DNA of 49,613 nt from CAZCTC01 sp964501335 (GCA_964501335.1 CAZCTC010000059.1:1-49613), one strand, 5' to 3'; positions 31,709 to 40,447 are shown, numbered from the stretch's first letter. A program made the numbers and translations. Notes: generated from the letters alone by a model not told the origin.

Positions 31709-32479
31709 TTGGGCTTTCCGTCCCACCAGGGAAGCCGGCGTCACACCCGCCGCCTCCAAAGCCGCCCGCAATGAGGCCGCCAGTCCCGCCGCCCCCGGCG
31801 TATCGCCATGCACACAGATCGTCTCCACGGCCAGCGGCACGGTACGGCCGTCGATGGCCGTCACCGCACCGCGAGTCGCCATCTGGATAGCCCTCGCCGT
31901 CACCACCGCCGCATCGTGGATCACGGCACCCGGACGGCTGCGCGGCACCAGCGTCCCGTCGGGCTGATAGGCCCGGTCGGCAAAAGCCTCGCCCGCCACC
32001 CGCAACCCGGCCGCCGCTCCCGCCTGGGCCAGAATCGAACCCGGCAAGGTCACCAGAATCAATCCCGGATCGAACCGACGGACAGCGCGCACCGTCGCCT
32101 CCGCCAGCGCCGCATCGCCGGCGGCCGTGTTATACAACGCCCCGTGCAATTTGACATGAACTAAAGACGCGCCGGCAGCCCGGGTAAAGGCCGCCAGCGC
32201 GCCGATCTGATAGAGTAAAAAGGCTTCCAATTCATCCGGCGCCAGTTCCATCTTGCGCCGGCCAAAGCCCTGCAAATCCGGATAACCGGGATGGGCTCCG
32301 ATCGCCACCCCCTCCCGCACCGCAGCCGCTACCGTCTGCGCCATCACCACCGGATCGCCGGCATGAAGCCCGCAGGCAATATTGGCCGAAGTCACCACTC
32401 GCAATAAAGCTGCATCTTCACCTGATGTATACCGGCCGAAACTCTCTCCCAGATCGCAGTTTAAATCGATCGAGGCCAT
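31700..32479 (-). CDS. pxpA: 5-oxoprolinase subunit A (LamB/YcsF family)
   Basis: A 259-residue PxpA. It has DLNCDLGESFGRY at the N-terminus, SANIACGLHAGDP at about 31-43 and GAHPGYPD near 61, the metal-binding and active-site words of this family. It pairs with PxpB/PxpC for pyroglutamate hydrolysis. It starts 13 bases past the exonuclease stop. The stop codon is embedded in a heptad repeat, so the last residues (RKAQRK) may vary if the repeat does. Confidence 0.94.
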   Translation of the reverse strand: MASIDLNCDLGESFGRYTSGEDAALLRVVTSANIACGLHAGDPVVMAQTVAAAVREGVAIGAHPGYPDLQGFGRRKMELAPDELEAFLLYQIGALAAFTRAAGASLVHVKLHGALYNTAAGDAALAEATVRAVRRFDPGLILVTLPGSILAQAGAAAGLRVAGEAFADRAYQPDGTLVPRSRPGAVIHDAAVVTARAIQMATRGAVTAIDGRTVPLAVETICVHGDTPGAAGLAASLRAALEAAGVTPASLVGRKAQRK

Positions 32480-32491
32480 ACGATTCCCGGC

Positions 32492-33016
32492 CTACCAGGC
32501 AATTGGAACCCGGCGCAGTTGATACTTCCGATCAAAATACTGCACATAACCGTTCTTCTTACCGAATTCATACAACCGCTTCGTGACTTCGACATCCTTC
32601 TGACAGTAGACAAAGATCTCCTCGACCCGCCCCTCTCGCCACCAGCGGACCGCCTGCAAACCGTCGGAACTCTTGCCTTCACCCAGCGTCGCCGAAGCCA
32701 GCGCATCCAATCCCAACCGGAACCCCAACGCCCGCTCCACTTTCTGCATTAAATCGAGCGTAGGCAGATCCTTCAAAACGACGCTGGTATACCGCTGCAA
32801 CACCGGATAATCAAATCCCAGCTGATTGAACCCGATAACGAGATCGGCCGATTGCAACTCCGTGATCAAAGCCGGAACCTGAGCTTCGGTATAGCGGTGA
32901 TAAGCCTGATCGGCTGTGTTATAAGTGACGACCACAGACACATTCAAACGTTCAGGGAAACGTCCCCCCACCTCGTCAAAGGTGTTTTGGGTTTCGATAT
33001 CGAAAAAGACAGGCAT
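32492..33016 (-). CDS. DEDD-type 3'-5' exonuclease / RNase H-like protein
   Basis: A 174-residue RNase H-fold nuclease. Exo I DIETQ at 6-10 supplies Asp and Glu, Exo II FNQLGFDYPVL (about 61-71) supplies Asp, and YCQKDVEVTKRLYEF near the C-terminus supplies the Exo III Tyr/Asp pair. It is close to the YprB / predicted 3'-5' exonuclease families. AAGGAG sits eight bases before the ATG. It is cotranscribed with pxpA but functionally unrelated. Confidence 0.88.
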   Translation of the reverse strand: MPVFFDIETQNTFDEVGGRFPERLNVSVVVTYNTADQAYHRYTEAQVPALITELQSADLVIGFNQLGFDYPVLQRYTSVVLKDLPTLDLMQKVERALGFRLGLDALASATLGEGKSSDGLQAVRWWREGRVEEIFVYCQKDVEVTKRLYEFGKKNGYVQYFDRKYQLRRVPIAW

Positions 33017-33063
33017 CTTACAGCTCCTTGAATTTAAAAAATAGATAAGACGCAGTACTACAA

Positions 33064-33170
33064 AATTCACTCAGATTTCACCGCAAAGACGCCGAGGGCG
33101 CAGAGAAAAAAGCTAAAAAAACTCGCTTCTCTCTCAGCGGTCTCTGCGCCTCCGCGGTGTATTTTCCCGG
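33064..33170. repeat. CTCAGATTTCACCGCAAAG repeat with inverted partner
   Basis: ACCGCAAAGACGCCGAGG and GCGCAGAGAAAAAAG face CTTCTCTCTC and CTCTGCGCCTCCGCGGT; a long imperfect inverted repeat between the cyclase and exonuclease genes. Confidence 0.55.
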
Positions 33171-33209
33171 TTGGCCGCGGAGTTACTTTAGCAGTACTAA
33201 AAAAAAGCA

Positions 33210-34745
33210 TCATCGTGTCGGAATTCCGACAACTTCATAGACCGGCTCGGGTTCCAGTTGCCCTTTGATCTGCACCAGCGGCATCTCCCGGGCCAAAACC
33301 TGAGCACAGACCAGCTCATAGGTCTGTCGACAGATCAACACCTTGCCCGCCGGAGCCAGCTCCTGCAAAGAATGCGCCTTGTTCACCGCACTGCCTACCA
33401 CGGTAAAATTCATCAAATTCGGCGTCCCCACATTGCCCACAATGGCCTCGCCGGTACTGATCCCCACCCCAAACGCCAGCCGGTTATGGAGCGGCAACTT
33501 ATCATGGACCACCCGCGCCGCATCCAGAATCCGCAGCCCGGCGCGAACGGCCCGTAGCGCATGATCCGCCTGGACCAACGGCGCATTGAAAAAAGCCATC
33601 ACTTCATCCCCCATAAACTTATCCAGCGTCCCTTCCTCTTTCAGGATTACATCGGCGGCCGCGGACATGTGCTGATTGAGGACGGTAATCAAAACCTCCG
33701 GGGAAGAACGCGCCGTAAAACTGGTAAAACCGCGCAGATCGGCAAACATCACCGTCACCAGCTGCCGTTGACCGCCGGGACGGACATCCTGCGGCCGGCT
33801 CACAATCTTCTCTACAACCTGAGGGGAAACATACCGTTCAAAAAGGCCGCGTAGCTCTCGCTTCTCCCGCTCCTGCTGCGCCTGCACCTCGGCCAACAAC
33901 CGGAAATTCTCCAAAGCGATCGTCGCATAATCCGCCAGCATCCGGATCATCCGTTGATCGTGTTGATCGAAATAGTTCCGGCTGCGTTTATTGCTCAACG
34001 TCAATATGCCCAGAACTCGCCCGTTGATTTGCAATGAAACCGAAACCATCAAACCGGGCGTCATAGTCTGGAAATTTTCCGGCCTCTCCGGCGTGACATA
34101 CCCTTCTTCGACCAGCGAACGCCGGACCTGCGAATCAGGGCGTCCCGTAGCCGTGTCCATCAAAACCAGGACCCCGTCCACAGCATCCGTCAAATAGAGG
34201 GCGGCATCCAGAATCCGCTCCAGCAACCGATTCGGCTCGCCCAACATAGTAATCGATTTGCCGACATGATAGAGCAGATCCAGTTCCTTCAACCGCTGAG
34301 CCAGTTGCGCATTGGTCTCTTTCAATTCTTCGACCAGCGCCTCCCGCTCCTGCTCCAGCCGGCTCATCCGCAGCACTTTTTCAATCGATTGTAAAAGTTC
34401 CTCGACCTGGAAAGGCTTGGGAACGTAATCCCGCACCCCCATCCGGAAGACATCCACCGCCACCGCTTCCGAGCCATGCGACGTAATCAAAATCACCGGG
34501 ATAAAAACGCCCTGCTCCTGCAAATCCCGAAGCACCTGCAAACCGTCCTTCTTCGGCATTTGATAATCCAACAGGATAAGATCCGGCCGTTCCCGCACGG
34601 CAACCGTGACGCCCTCCTCCCCATCGACCGCCACCAGGGCCTCATACCCCGTCGGCTTCAACAGGGAATTGCAGACGAAATCCCGAATATCGGCATTATC
34701 GTCCACAACTAAAATTCTTATCCTGGCAGCTGACTCTTTTACCAT
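33210..34745 (-). CDS. Response regulator-GAF-class III nucleotide cyclase
   Basis: A 511-residue signalling protein. A receiver domain (1-125) has acid pair Asp15/Asp16, phosphoacceptor Asp60 and Lys110. A coiled coil (about 130-158) leads to a GAF domain (160-285). A class III cyclase domain runs from 325 to 511 with both metal Asp (336 in FADLRGF, 380 in KFMGDE) and purine-site Lys376 and Thr448, favouring ATP. The transition-state Asn455 is present, but the Arg four residues on is Ser459 (VNKAHSLQ), which should lower activity. No histidine kinase is adjacent. The start is in frame with repeat-derived codons upstream; the Met at 34745 is chosen because the receiver domain begins just after it. 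Confidence 0.9.
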   Translation of the reverse strand: MVKESAARIRILVVDDNADIRDFVCNSLLKPTGYEALVAVDGEEGVTVAVRERPDLILLDYQMPKKDGLQVLRDLQEQGVFIPVILITSHGSEAVAVDVFRMGVRDYVPKPFQVEELLQSIEKVLRMSRLEQEREALVEELKETNAQLAQRLKELDLLYHVGKSITMLGEPNRLLERILDAALYLTDAVDGVLVLMDTATGRPDSQVRRSLVEEGYVTPERPENFQTMTPGLMVSVSLQINGRVLGILTLSNKRSRNYFDQHDQRMIRMLADYATIALENFRLLAEVQAQQEREKRELRGLFERYVSPQVVEKIVSRPQDVRPGGQRQLVTVMFADLRGFTSFTARSSPEVLITVLNQHMSAAADVILKEEGTLDKFMGDEVMAFFNAPLVQADHALRAVRAGLRILDAARVVHDKLPLHNRLAFGVGISTGEAIVGNVGTPNLMNFTVVGSAVNKAHSLQELAPAGKVLICRQTYELVCAQVLAREMPLVQIKGQLEPEPVYEVVGIPTR

Positions 34746-34755
34746 ATAAAAACTC

Positions 34756-34823
34756 TCTCTGAGAAAAAAACCAAATTTTGGGTGGCTTTCCAAAGCCGCC
34801 CAAAATATGAATAAAAAAAATCC
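34756..34823 (-). repeat. Hairpin element E17 (B, partial)
   Basis: Stem 34775-34789/34792-34806 (GGTGGC against GCCGCC, so one G-T pair) then ATATGAATAAAAAAAATCC; the right flank is lost. It ends next to the start of E18. Confidence 0.75.
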
Positions 34824-34969
34824 ACCTGTGCAGGTAGTCCGGAAAAGCAGGAGAAAAAAGCCCGTATTTTTGCGAGCATAAGAATGCTCGCAAAAATACA
34901 AATAAAAAAATTCTCTCTCCCCATCCAGCGCGTCGCTTCGAACCGAACCAAAGCCTGTTGCGGGACGCT
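34824..34969 (-). repeat. Hairpin element E18 (B)
   Basis: ACCTGTGCAGGTAGTCCGG, then perfect 16-bp stem 34864-34879/34884-34899 (core TGCGAGCAT/ATGCTCGCA), loop AAGA, then CTCTCTCCCCATCCAGCG and TTGCGGGACGCT. Confidence 0.9.
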
Positions 34970-34979
34970 AAAAATGCCC

Positions 34980-35124
34980 ACCTGTGCAGTCGGCCCGGAA
35001 AAGCGAAAGAAAAAACCGGTATTTTTGTGTGCATTCTTATGCACACAAAAATACAAACAAAAAAATTCTCTCTCCCCATCCAGCGCGTCGCTTCGAACCG
35101 AACAAAAGCCTGTTGCGGGACGCT
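34980..35124 (-). repeat. Hairpin element E19 (B)
   Basis: Perfect 16-bp stem 35019-35034/35039-35054 (core TGTGTGCAT/ATGCACACA), loop TCTT. The flanks are nearly identical to E18 but the stem is not, and the loop is the reverse complement of the one in E18. A fourth copy starts at 35134 and stops after about 37 bases. Confidence 0.9.
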
Positions 35125-35234
35125 AAAAATGCCCACCTGCGTGGTTGACCCGGAAAACAAAGAAAACTTACCGGGTTTATTTTACCTACGATCGAGTGAA
35201 ATGACAACTTGACAAAAAAAACTGATGACCCAAC

Positions 35235-35263
35235 TTGACTTTTAGTCCCTTCTAACCTAAAAT
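35235..35263 (+). promoter_or_regulatory. Promoter of the DUF4870 gene with operator-like inverted repeat
   Basis: TTGACT (35235-35240), 17-base spacer, TAAAAT (35258-35263). An inverted repeat TCTAACCT (35251-35258) / AGGTTAGA (35279-35286) spans the -10 box and the start point; it may be an operator or a 5'-UTR hairpin. Confidence 0.6.
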
Positions 35264-35351
35264 AGGGGAGCATCCATCAGGTTAGAGGGTCAGTGGTGTT
35301 GTTCCAGATTTCGATGGAGCAAAACTTTTTCAACATTTGAAAGGAGTTACG

Positions 35352-35702
35352 ATGGACCAGGGACTTCCTCCCCAGACGGGTAATGTAACCAGTGACGATC
35401 GCCTTTGGGCAATGCTTTCATGGGTCGTCGCACCATTAGTTTCAGCTATTATGCTGTTCATTGATAAGAAAAACCGCCCCTTCATCAAATACAACGCCGT
35501 CAATGCCACGGCCTACGGTCTGTTGAATATGGCCATCACCATTGTTATCGGCATTATCCCTGTAGTGCAATGTGTCGCTCCTCTTGTCAGTTTTGCAATC
35601 TGGGCCTACGGTGCCTACATGGGTTACCAGTCTTATCAGGGACAGACCGTCACCGTCCCGGTTGTCACCGATTTCGTCAAGCAACAGGGCTGGCTGAACT
35701 AA
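35352..35702 (+). CDS. DUF4870 family small membrane protein
   Basis: A 116-residue inner-membrane protein with three predicted helices: LWAMLSWVVAPLVSAIMLFI (about 18-37), a second from about 52 (YGLLNMAITIVIGIIP) and a third from about 74 (CVAPLVSFAIWAYGAY). DKKNRPFIKYNAVNAT between the first two is the DUF4870 signature loop. Function unknown. AAGGAG lies seven bases before the chosen ATG; an earlier in-frame codon at 35337 lies before this site. A strong terminator follows. Confidence 0.85.
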   Translation: MDQGLPPQTGNVTSDDRLWAMLSWVVAPLVSAIMLFIDKKNRPFIKYNAVNATAYGLLNMAITIVIGIIPVVQCVAPLVSFAIWAYGAYMGYQSYQGQTVTVPVVTDFVKQQGWLN

Positions 35703-35722
35703 TTATCAATCGGCATCAATTC

Positions 35723-35758
35723 GCCGCCCTTTCCTCACCAGGAAAGGGCGGCTTTTTT
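35723..35758 (+). terminator. Intrinsic terminator of the DUF4870 gene
   Basis: 12-bp stem 35723-35734/35741-35752 (core GCCGCCC/GGGCGGC) followed by six T. Confidence 0.9.
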
Positions 35759-35787
35759 ATTCCTGCCACCTCTGCCATTGCCGCGAA

Positions 35788-35881
35788 AAACAAGCAAAAG
35801 AAAAGCCCTAAATAACTCTCCCCCCCCTGCTTCGCACCGCGCGTCGCGCCTTACAAAAAAAGCGCCCGGTGCGGGACGCTA
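35788..35881 (-). repeat. Hairpinless copy of the element (B)
   Basis: GAAAAACAAGCAAAAGAAAAG and CCCTAAATAACTCTCC join directly, with the right flank down to GTGCGGGACGCT intact. Compared with E20 next to it, the hairpin has been lost or never acquired. Confidence 0.8.
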
Positions 35882-35883
35882 CA

Positions 35884-36034
35884 AGGCCAGGGTCTACCGA
35901 AACCTGGAACACAGATAGAAAAGCCCATATTTTCGGCGGCTTTCTGAAGCCGCCGAAAATATGAACAAAAAAAATAACTCTCCCCCCAACCTGCGCGTCG
36001 CGCCTTACAAAAAAAGTGCCCGGTGCGGGACGTA
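35884..36034 (-). repeat. Hairpin element E20 (B)
   Basis: Stem 35926-35942/35947-35963 (core CGGCGGCTT), loop TCTG, then AACTCTCCCCCCAACCTGCG and GTGCGGGACG, nearly identical on the right to the hairpinless copy. The left end (GGTCTACCGAAACC) is diverged. Confidence 0.85.
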
Positions 36035-36074
36035 AAAAAGCCTCATATCAGGACAAGGGGCAAAAAAAGCATTT

Positions 36075-36102
36075 TTGACGCTCCTTCTCCCTGTGGTATA
36101 CT
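36075..36102 (+). promoter_or_regulatory. recJ promoter
   Basis: TTGACG (36075-36080), 16-base spacer, TATACT (36097-36102), about 55 bases before the recJ start. Confidence 0.7.
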
Positions 36103-36156
36103 GATATGGTCGGCTCTTAACCGGGCCGCCCATCTTCGAGGAACAAGGACGTGCAC

Positions 36157-37875
36157 ATGGGCCTTTGGCGTAAGCACTGGCAAATTGCTCCGACCGCCCC
36201 GCAGGCATTTCTGGAACGGCTCCAACCGCTCCCGCCCTTAATGGCTCAGGTACTCTACAATCGAGGAATCACCGCGCCTGATGCCATTGAGATCTTCTTA
36301 AGCGGGACGACACCGTCCGACAATCCTTTCCAGATGCGTGATATGCCCAATGCCGTCACCCTGGTTCGCCGCGCCATTGAACAAGGCACCCCCATCGTCG
36401 TCTACGGCGACTACGACACCGACGGTGTGACCGCCACCGGCATCCTGGTCCAGGCCCTGCAATCCCTCGGCGCCCACGTCGAGGCCTATATTCCCGACCG
36501 CCTGGAAGAAGGCTACGGCTTGAACGCCGAAGCGATCACGGCCCTGGCCAACAAAGGGGTCCGCATGTTGATCACCGTGGACTGCGGCATCCGTTCCCTG
36601 GATGAAATCGCCCTGGCCCGCAAACTCGGCATGCAAACCATCATCACCGACCACCACCATGTCGGAGCCCTGCTTCCCACCGCCGACGCCATTCTCAACC
36701 CCCGCCGGGAAGATTGTCCCTATCCCTTTAAAGAACTTGCCGGTGCCGGCGTCGCCTTTAAACTGGCCCAGGCACTGCTCCGCACCAACAGCCAGTCCCG
36801 CCTGCCCACCACCCAACGGGAACTCCCGGAAAATGCCCTGCTCGATCTGGTGGCCCTCGGCACCATTGCCGATATGGTCCCCTTGATGGGCGAAAACCAT
36901 GTCCTGGTCCAACGCGGACTGGTCGAAATCAACACCGCCCATCGCCCCGGCATGAGCGCCCTCATGCAGATCACCAACCTCATCCCGGGAAAAATTACCG
37001 CCACCAGCATCGGCTATATCGTCGCGCCCCGCCTCAATGCCGCCGGCCGGATCAAACAGGCCCACACGGCCCTGGATCTGCTGCTGGCCCCCGATCTGGA
37101 CACGGCGCTGCCGCTGGCCGAAGAGCTGGATCACCTCAACCGCGAGCGACAAAGCCTCACCGCCCGCGTCCAGGAACAGGCCCGCCAGCTCGTCATGGAA
37201 CAGGAAGAAGAACTGCCGCTGCTCTTTGCGGCCGGAGAATCCACCGACTTCCCCGCCGGCGTGATCGGTCTGGCAGCCGGCCGTCTCACCGAAGAATTCT
37301 ACCGCCCGGCGGTGGTCATCTCCATAGAAGGCGAATATTGCAAAGGCTCGGCACGCTCTATCCCCGAATTCCACATCACCGAAGCGCTGGACGCCATCTC
37401 CGAATTGATGGTCCGTTACGGCGGGCATGCCGCCGCCGCCGGCTTTACGGTCCGGCGGGAACTGCTTGGCGAATTCCGCAACCGGCTCACCTCCCTGGCT
37501 CAGACCAAACTCGGGGGGTTGCAATTGACCCCCATCCTGCAGGCCGACGCCGAAGTGCCGCTCGAGCAGCTCTCCCAGGATCTCTACTATGCCCTGGCCC
37601 GCCTGGAACCCTTCGGCTACGGCAATCCGGTCCCGATCTTCATCAGCCGCAAGGCTCGCGTCGTCAATGCCCGGGCCGTAGGCACCGACGGCCGCCATCT
37701 CAAACTCTTCATCGCCGACGATAACGGCACAGGTTGGGATGCCATCGCCTTCGGCCAGGGAGAATGGATCGGCCGCCTGCCCAAAATGGTCGATCTGGCC
37801 TACACGCTCGATCTCAACGAATGGAATGGATCGATCCGGCTGCAACTCAACGTTCAGGACATTCATCAGGCCTGA
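36157..37875 (+). CDS. recJ: Single-stranded-DNA 5'-3' exonuclease RecJ
   Basis: A 572-residue DHH-superfamily exonuclease used in recombination and mismatch repair. Motif I DYDTDGVTA, motif II VDCGI, motif III TDHHH and motif IV LGTIADMVPL are in order, followed by the DHHA1 half (RYGGHAAAAGF) and an OB-like C-terminus. The ATG at 36157 is preferred over GTG at 36151 because AAGGAC sits seven bases before it. A good promoter lies upstream. It is 15 bases from the next gene. Confidence 0.94.
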   Translation: MGLWRKHWQIAPTAPQAFLERLQPLPPLMAQVLYNRGITAPDAIEIFLSGTTPSDNPFQMRDMPNAVTLVRRAIEQGTPIVVYGDYDTDGVTATGILVQALQSLGAHVEAYIPDRLEEGYGLNAEAITALANKGVRMLITVDCGIRSLDEIALARKLGMQTIITDHHHVGALLPTADAILNPRREDCPYPFKELAGAGVAFKLAQALLRTNSQSRLPTTQRELPENALLDLVALGTIADMVPLMGENHVLVQRGLVEINTAHRPGMSALMQITNLIPGKITATSIGYIVAPRLNAAGRIKQAHTALDLLLAPDLDTALPLAEELDHLNRERQSLTARVQEQARQLVMEQEEELPLLFAAGESTDFPAGVIGLAAGRLTEEFYRPAVVISIEGEYCKGSARSIPEFHITEALDAISELMVRYGGHAAAAGFTVRRELLGEFRNRLTSLAQTKLGGLQLTPILQADAEVPLEQLSQDLYYALARLEPFGYGNPVPIFISRKARVVNARAVGTDGRHLKLFIADDNGTGWDAIAFGQGEWIGRLPKMVDLAYTLDLNEWNGSIRLQLNVQDIHQA

Positions 37876-37890
37876 TTCAATAGGGAAATT

Positions 37891-38874
37891 ATGCGCGCTT
37901 TAGTTACAGGTGCCACTGGCTGCGTCGGCGCCAATATCGTTGAAGCACTGCTGACGCACGGACATCAGGTGCGCGCCTTGCGCCGCACAACCTCACGGCT
38001 GGAAGCTCTGGAAGGTCTGCATCCGGAATGGGCCTGGGGCGATGTTACCGATGAAAACTCGCTCCGCGAAGCCATGGCCGGCTGCGATTGGGTCTTTCAC
38101 GCCGCCGCCGTCTCCCAATACTGGCGCAATCGCCCGGATCAAATCTACACCGTCAATGTCAGCGGCACGCGAAAGGTCCTGAAGGCGGCCCGGGCCTGCG
38201 GCGTAAAACGGATTGTCTACACCAGCTCCGTCGCCGTTTTAGGCCGGCCGCTGCATCCCTGCCGCTGGATCGACGAAACGGGTGAATTCAATCAGCCCCC
38301 CCAACGCTTCCATTACGGCCACAGCAAAGTCCTGGCTGAAGCCGAAATCCACCGCGCGGTGGCCGCAGGACAGGATGTGGTCATCGTCAACCCGGCCACC
38401 GTGATCGGACAGCGCGACATCAACTTCGTCAGTGGAGAAATTCTACGGGCCGCCCACCAGGGATTGAGCCGGATCGCTCCGCCGGGAGGCATGGGAGTCG
38501 TTTCTGCACAGGCCACCGGTCTGGGCCATCTTCTAGCCGCCGAACAGGGACGCTGCGGCGAACGCTATATCCTCAACGGCGAAAATGTCACCCATCGCGA
38601 ACTGCTGGAAATCATTGCCGACGTCACCGGCGCTCCTCGCCCCCGCATCACTCTCCCGCAAGGAGCTATGGAACCCCTGGCCCGGCTCGTCGATATCTGG
38701 AACCGGCTGCGTCGAGAACCTCCGCTCATCGAAGGAAATCAACTGCGCCTGAGTGCGCAACCCCTGTACTTCGACGATCGCAAAGCCCGTCAGGAACTGA
38801 ACTTCCCTCAAATTTCAGCCCGCGCCGCAGTTCTCGAAGCCTGGCACTGGTATCAAGATCACAATCTACTTTAA
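37891..38874 (+). CDS. NAD-dependent epimerase/dehydratase (extended SDR)
   Basis: A 327-residue extended short-chain dehydrogenase. Rossmann motif GATGCVGANI at 7-16, then TSSVAVLG (catalytic Ser) and YGHSK (Tyr-x3-Lys), all intact. The overall pattern resembles dihydroflavonol-4-reductase / hopanoid HpnA-like enzymes that act on sterol or sugar substrates; the substrate is not evident. It lies in a plus-strand run leading to a TPR protein and YfhO. Confidence 0.88.
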   Translation: MRALVTGATGCVGANIVEALLTHGHQVRALRRTTSRLEALEGLHPEWAWGDVTDENSLREAMAGCDWVFHAAAVSQYWRNRPDQIYTVNVSGTRKVLKAARACGVKRIVYTSSVAVLGRPLHPCRWIDETGEFNQPPQRFHYGHSKVLAEAEIHRAVAAGQDVVIVNPATVIGQRDINFVSGEILRAAHQGLSRIAPPGGMGVVSAQATGLGHLLAAEQGRCGERYILNGENVTHRELLEIIADVTGAPRPRITLPQGAMEPLARLVDIWNRLRREPPLIEGNQLRLSAQPLYFDDRKARQELNFPQISARAAVLEAWHWYQDHNLL

Positions 38875-38881
38875 AAAAACT

Positions 38882-40438
38882 ATGTACCCTCAACGCAATC
38901 GTTATACCTCCCACAACACCTACGGCTACGGTTATGGCTACAGCTATCGCCGGCGTAAAAACCTGGCCTGGCTGGACGCCATCCTGGCACTGGCCATCGT
39001 GGCCAATGCAGCTTACCTGATCTACTATTTATGGACCCATCGCGAGACCCCCAACCTGCCGCTCCTCGCCCTCGAAACACCCGCGCCCACCCCGACCAAA
39101 TCCGCACTCTCCTATGCCGTCGAAGCGGACGATCTTTACTGGGCCGGAGAATTCCAGAAATCCATCGCCGCCTACCAGCAATCGCTCAGCCTGGAACCCC
39201 ACCGCACCGACGATTACATCGCCCTGGCCCGCCTCTTTATCTTTGAAGGCCGGCCCGAGCGCGGTCTCGACATGGCACGTGCCGCCTTACGCTCCGATCC
39301 CAACAACGCCAAAGCCTGGGCCCTCCTGGGACTGGCTTACGACTGGCTCGATCTACCGGCAGAAGCGGTCGCCGCCCTGGAAAAAGCCGCCGAAATGGAT
39401 AAAACCTCACCGGAAATCTATGCCTATCTGGCCGAAGCCCAGATCGACAGCGGCAACTGGTATCAGGCCAATCTCACGATGGAAACGGCGCAAAAACTCG
39501 CCGCCGATAATCTGGATGTGCTCCGCGATTCCGGCTATGTACTGGAAAACCAGGGCAACTACACCGGAGCCATCGACGCCTATCAACGAGCCCTGAAAAT
39601 CCACCCCTACTTCCCCAATCTCTACATCTCGATCGCCCGAAATTCGCAGGCCATGGGCAACTACACCCTGGCCGAAGAGACTTTAAAACAAGGAATCGAC
39701 GCCCTTCCCAACTACGCCGGCATGTTGGATATGTTGGGCTACACCTATCTCTTACAAGGCAATCCCACCGACGCCGCCACCTATCTCCAGCAGGCGCTGG
39801 ACGCCGAACCCAACAACTGGCGCGCCAAAGGCCATCAGGCCACCCTCTATTTCCAGGAGCGCAATTATGAGGACGCCATCCCCAGCTACCGCCAATCGAT
39901 CCAATACGGCGAAGCCGAACGACGACGGCGCGTGGTCTATCTCGTCGTCACCCGGGAACCCTCCGGAGCCGTTCCAGACAGCCCTTCCGGTTCAGAAGTT
40001 GCCCGGGGTAACTTCGCCCATCCCACCGCCCTGGAATCTCCGTTACGCACCGTCATCACCGGCACTCAGGACTATCCTACCGTCCGTGGCCGCGCCAAAC
40101 TGGATGTCATGAACGGCCACTACGCCATCCAACTGGAAGGATTGGCCCAGTTGCCGCCCGGCGAAGTTTACATCGCCTGGTTCATTCCCCTGAAAACAGT
40201 GCAACAAACCACCGTCCACACCGGCGGCCTCACCCCGACCAGCGACGGGCGAATCTCCATCGAAGAAAATACGGGCGCCGTGAAAGGCCCACCAATCGAA
40301 CATTACTACACCCTGGCCTTGAGTTACTATTTCCTCGATCAGTGCGACCAGGCCATGCCCTACATTCAGACCGCGCTGCAAATGGCCCCCGACGACGCCA
40401 ATGCACAACAAATCTATAACCTTTGTACTGAACCCTGA
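38882..40438 (+). CDS. TPR-repeat membrane-anchored protein
   Basis: A 518-residue protein. A Tyr/Gly-rich N-terminus (YGYGYGYSYRRR) precedes a membrane helix at about 30-50. TPR repeats cover about 75-345 (e.g. ALAIVANAAYLI before, then PNNAKAWALLGLAYDWL and PNNWRAKGHQATLYF). A beta-rich insert at 350-460 with an anti-sigma-like EVYIAWF strand follows, and a last TPR closes the protein. It is a scaffold; seven bases after the SDR stop and nine before YfhO, so they form one operon. Confidence 0.85.
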   Translation: MYPQRNRYTSHNTYGYGYGYSYRRRKNLAWLDAILALAIVANAAYLIYYLWTHRETPNLPLLALETPAPTPTKSALSYAVEADDLYWAGEFQKSIAAYQQSLSLEPHRTDDYIALARLFIFEGRPERGLDMARAALRSDPNNAKAWALLGLAYDWLDLPAEAVAALEKAAEMDKTSPEIYAYLAEAQIDSGNWYQANLTMETAQKLAADNLDVLRDSGYVLENQGNYTGAIDAYQRALKIHPYFPNLYISIARNSQAMGNYTLAEETLKQGIDALPNYAGMLDMLGYTYLLQGNPTDAATYLQQALDAEPNNWRAKGHQATLYFQERNYEDAIPSYRQSIQYGEAERRRRVVYLVVTREPSGAVPDSPSGSEVARGNFAHPTALESPLRTVITGTQDYPTVRGRAKLDVMNGHYAIQLEGLAQLPPGEVYIAWFIPLKTVQQTTVHTGGLTPTSDGRISIEENTGAVKGPPIEHYYTLALSYYFLDQCDQAMPYIQTALQMAPDDANAQQIYNLCTEP

Positions 40439-40447
40439 GGCCCCGCC

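Noticed and set aside
34746..35351. CRISPR array
   Set aside because: The repeats are about 145 bases long with internal hairpins and there are no unique 30-40 base spacers or cas genes.
36298..37866. 522-residue minus-strand frame opposite recJ
   Set aside because: Shadow of recJ, whose four DHH motifs are intact.
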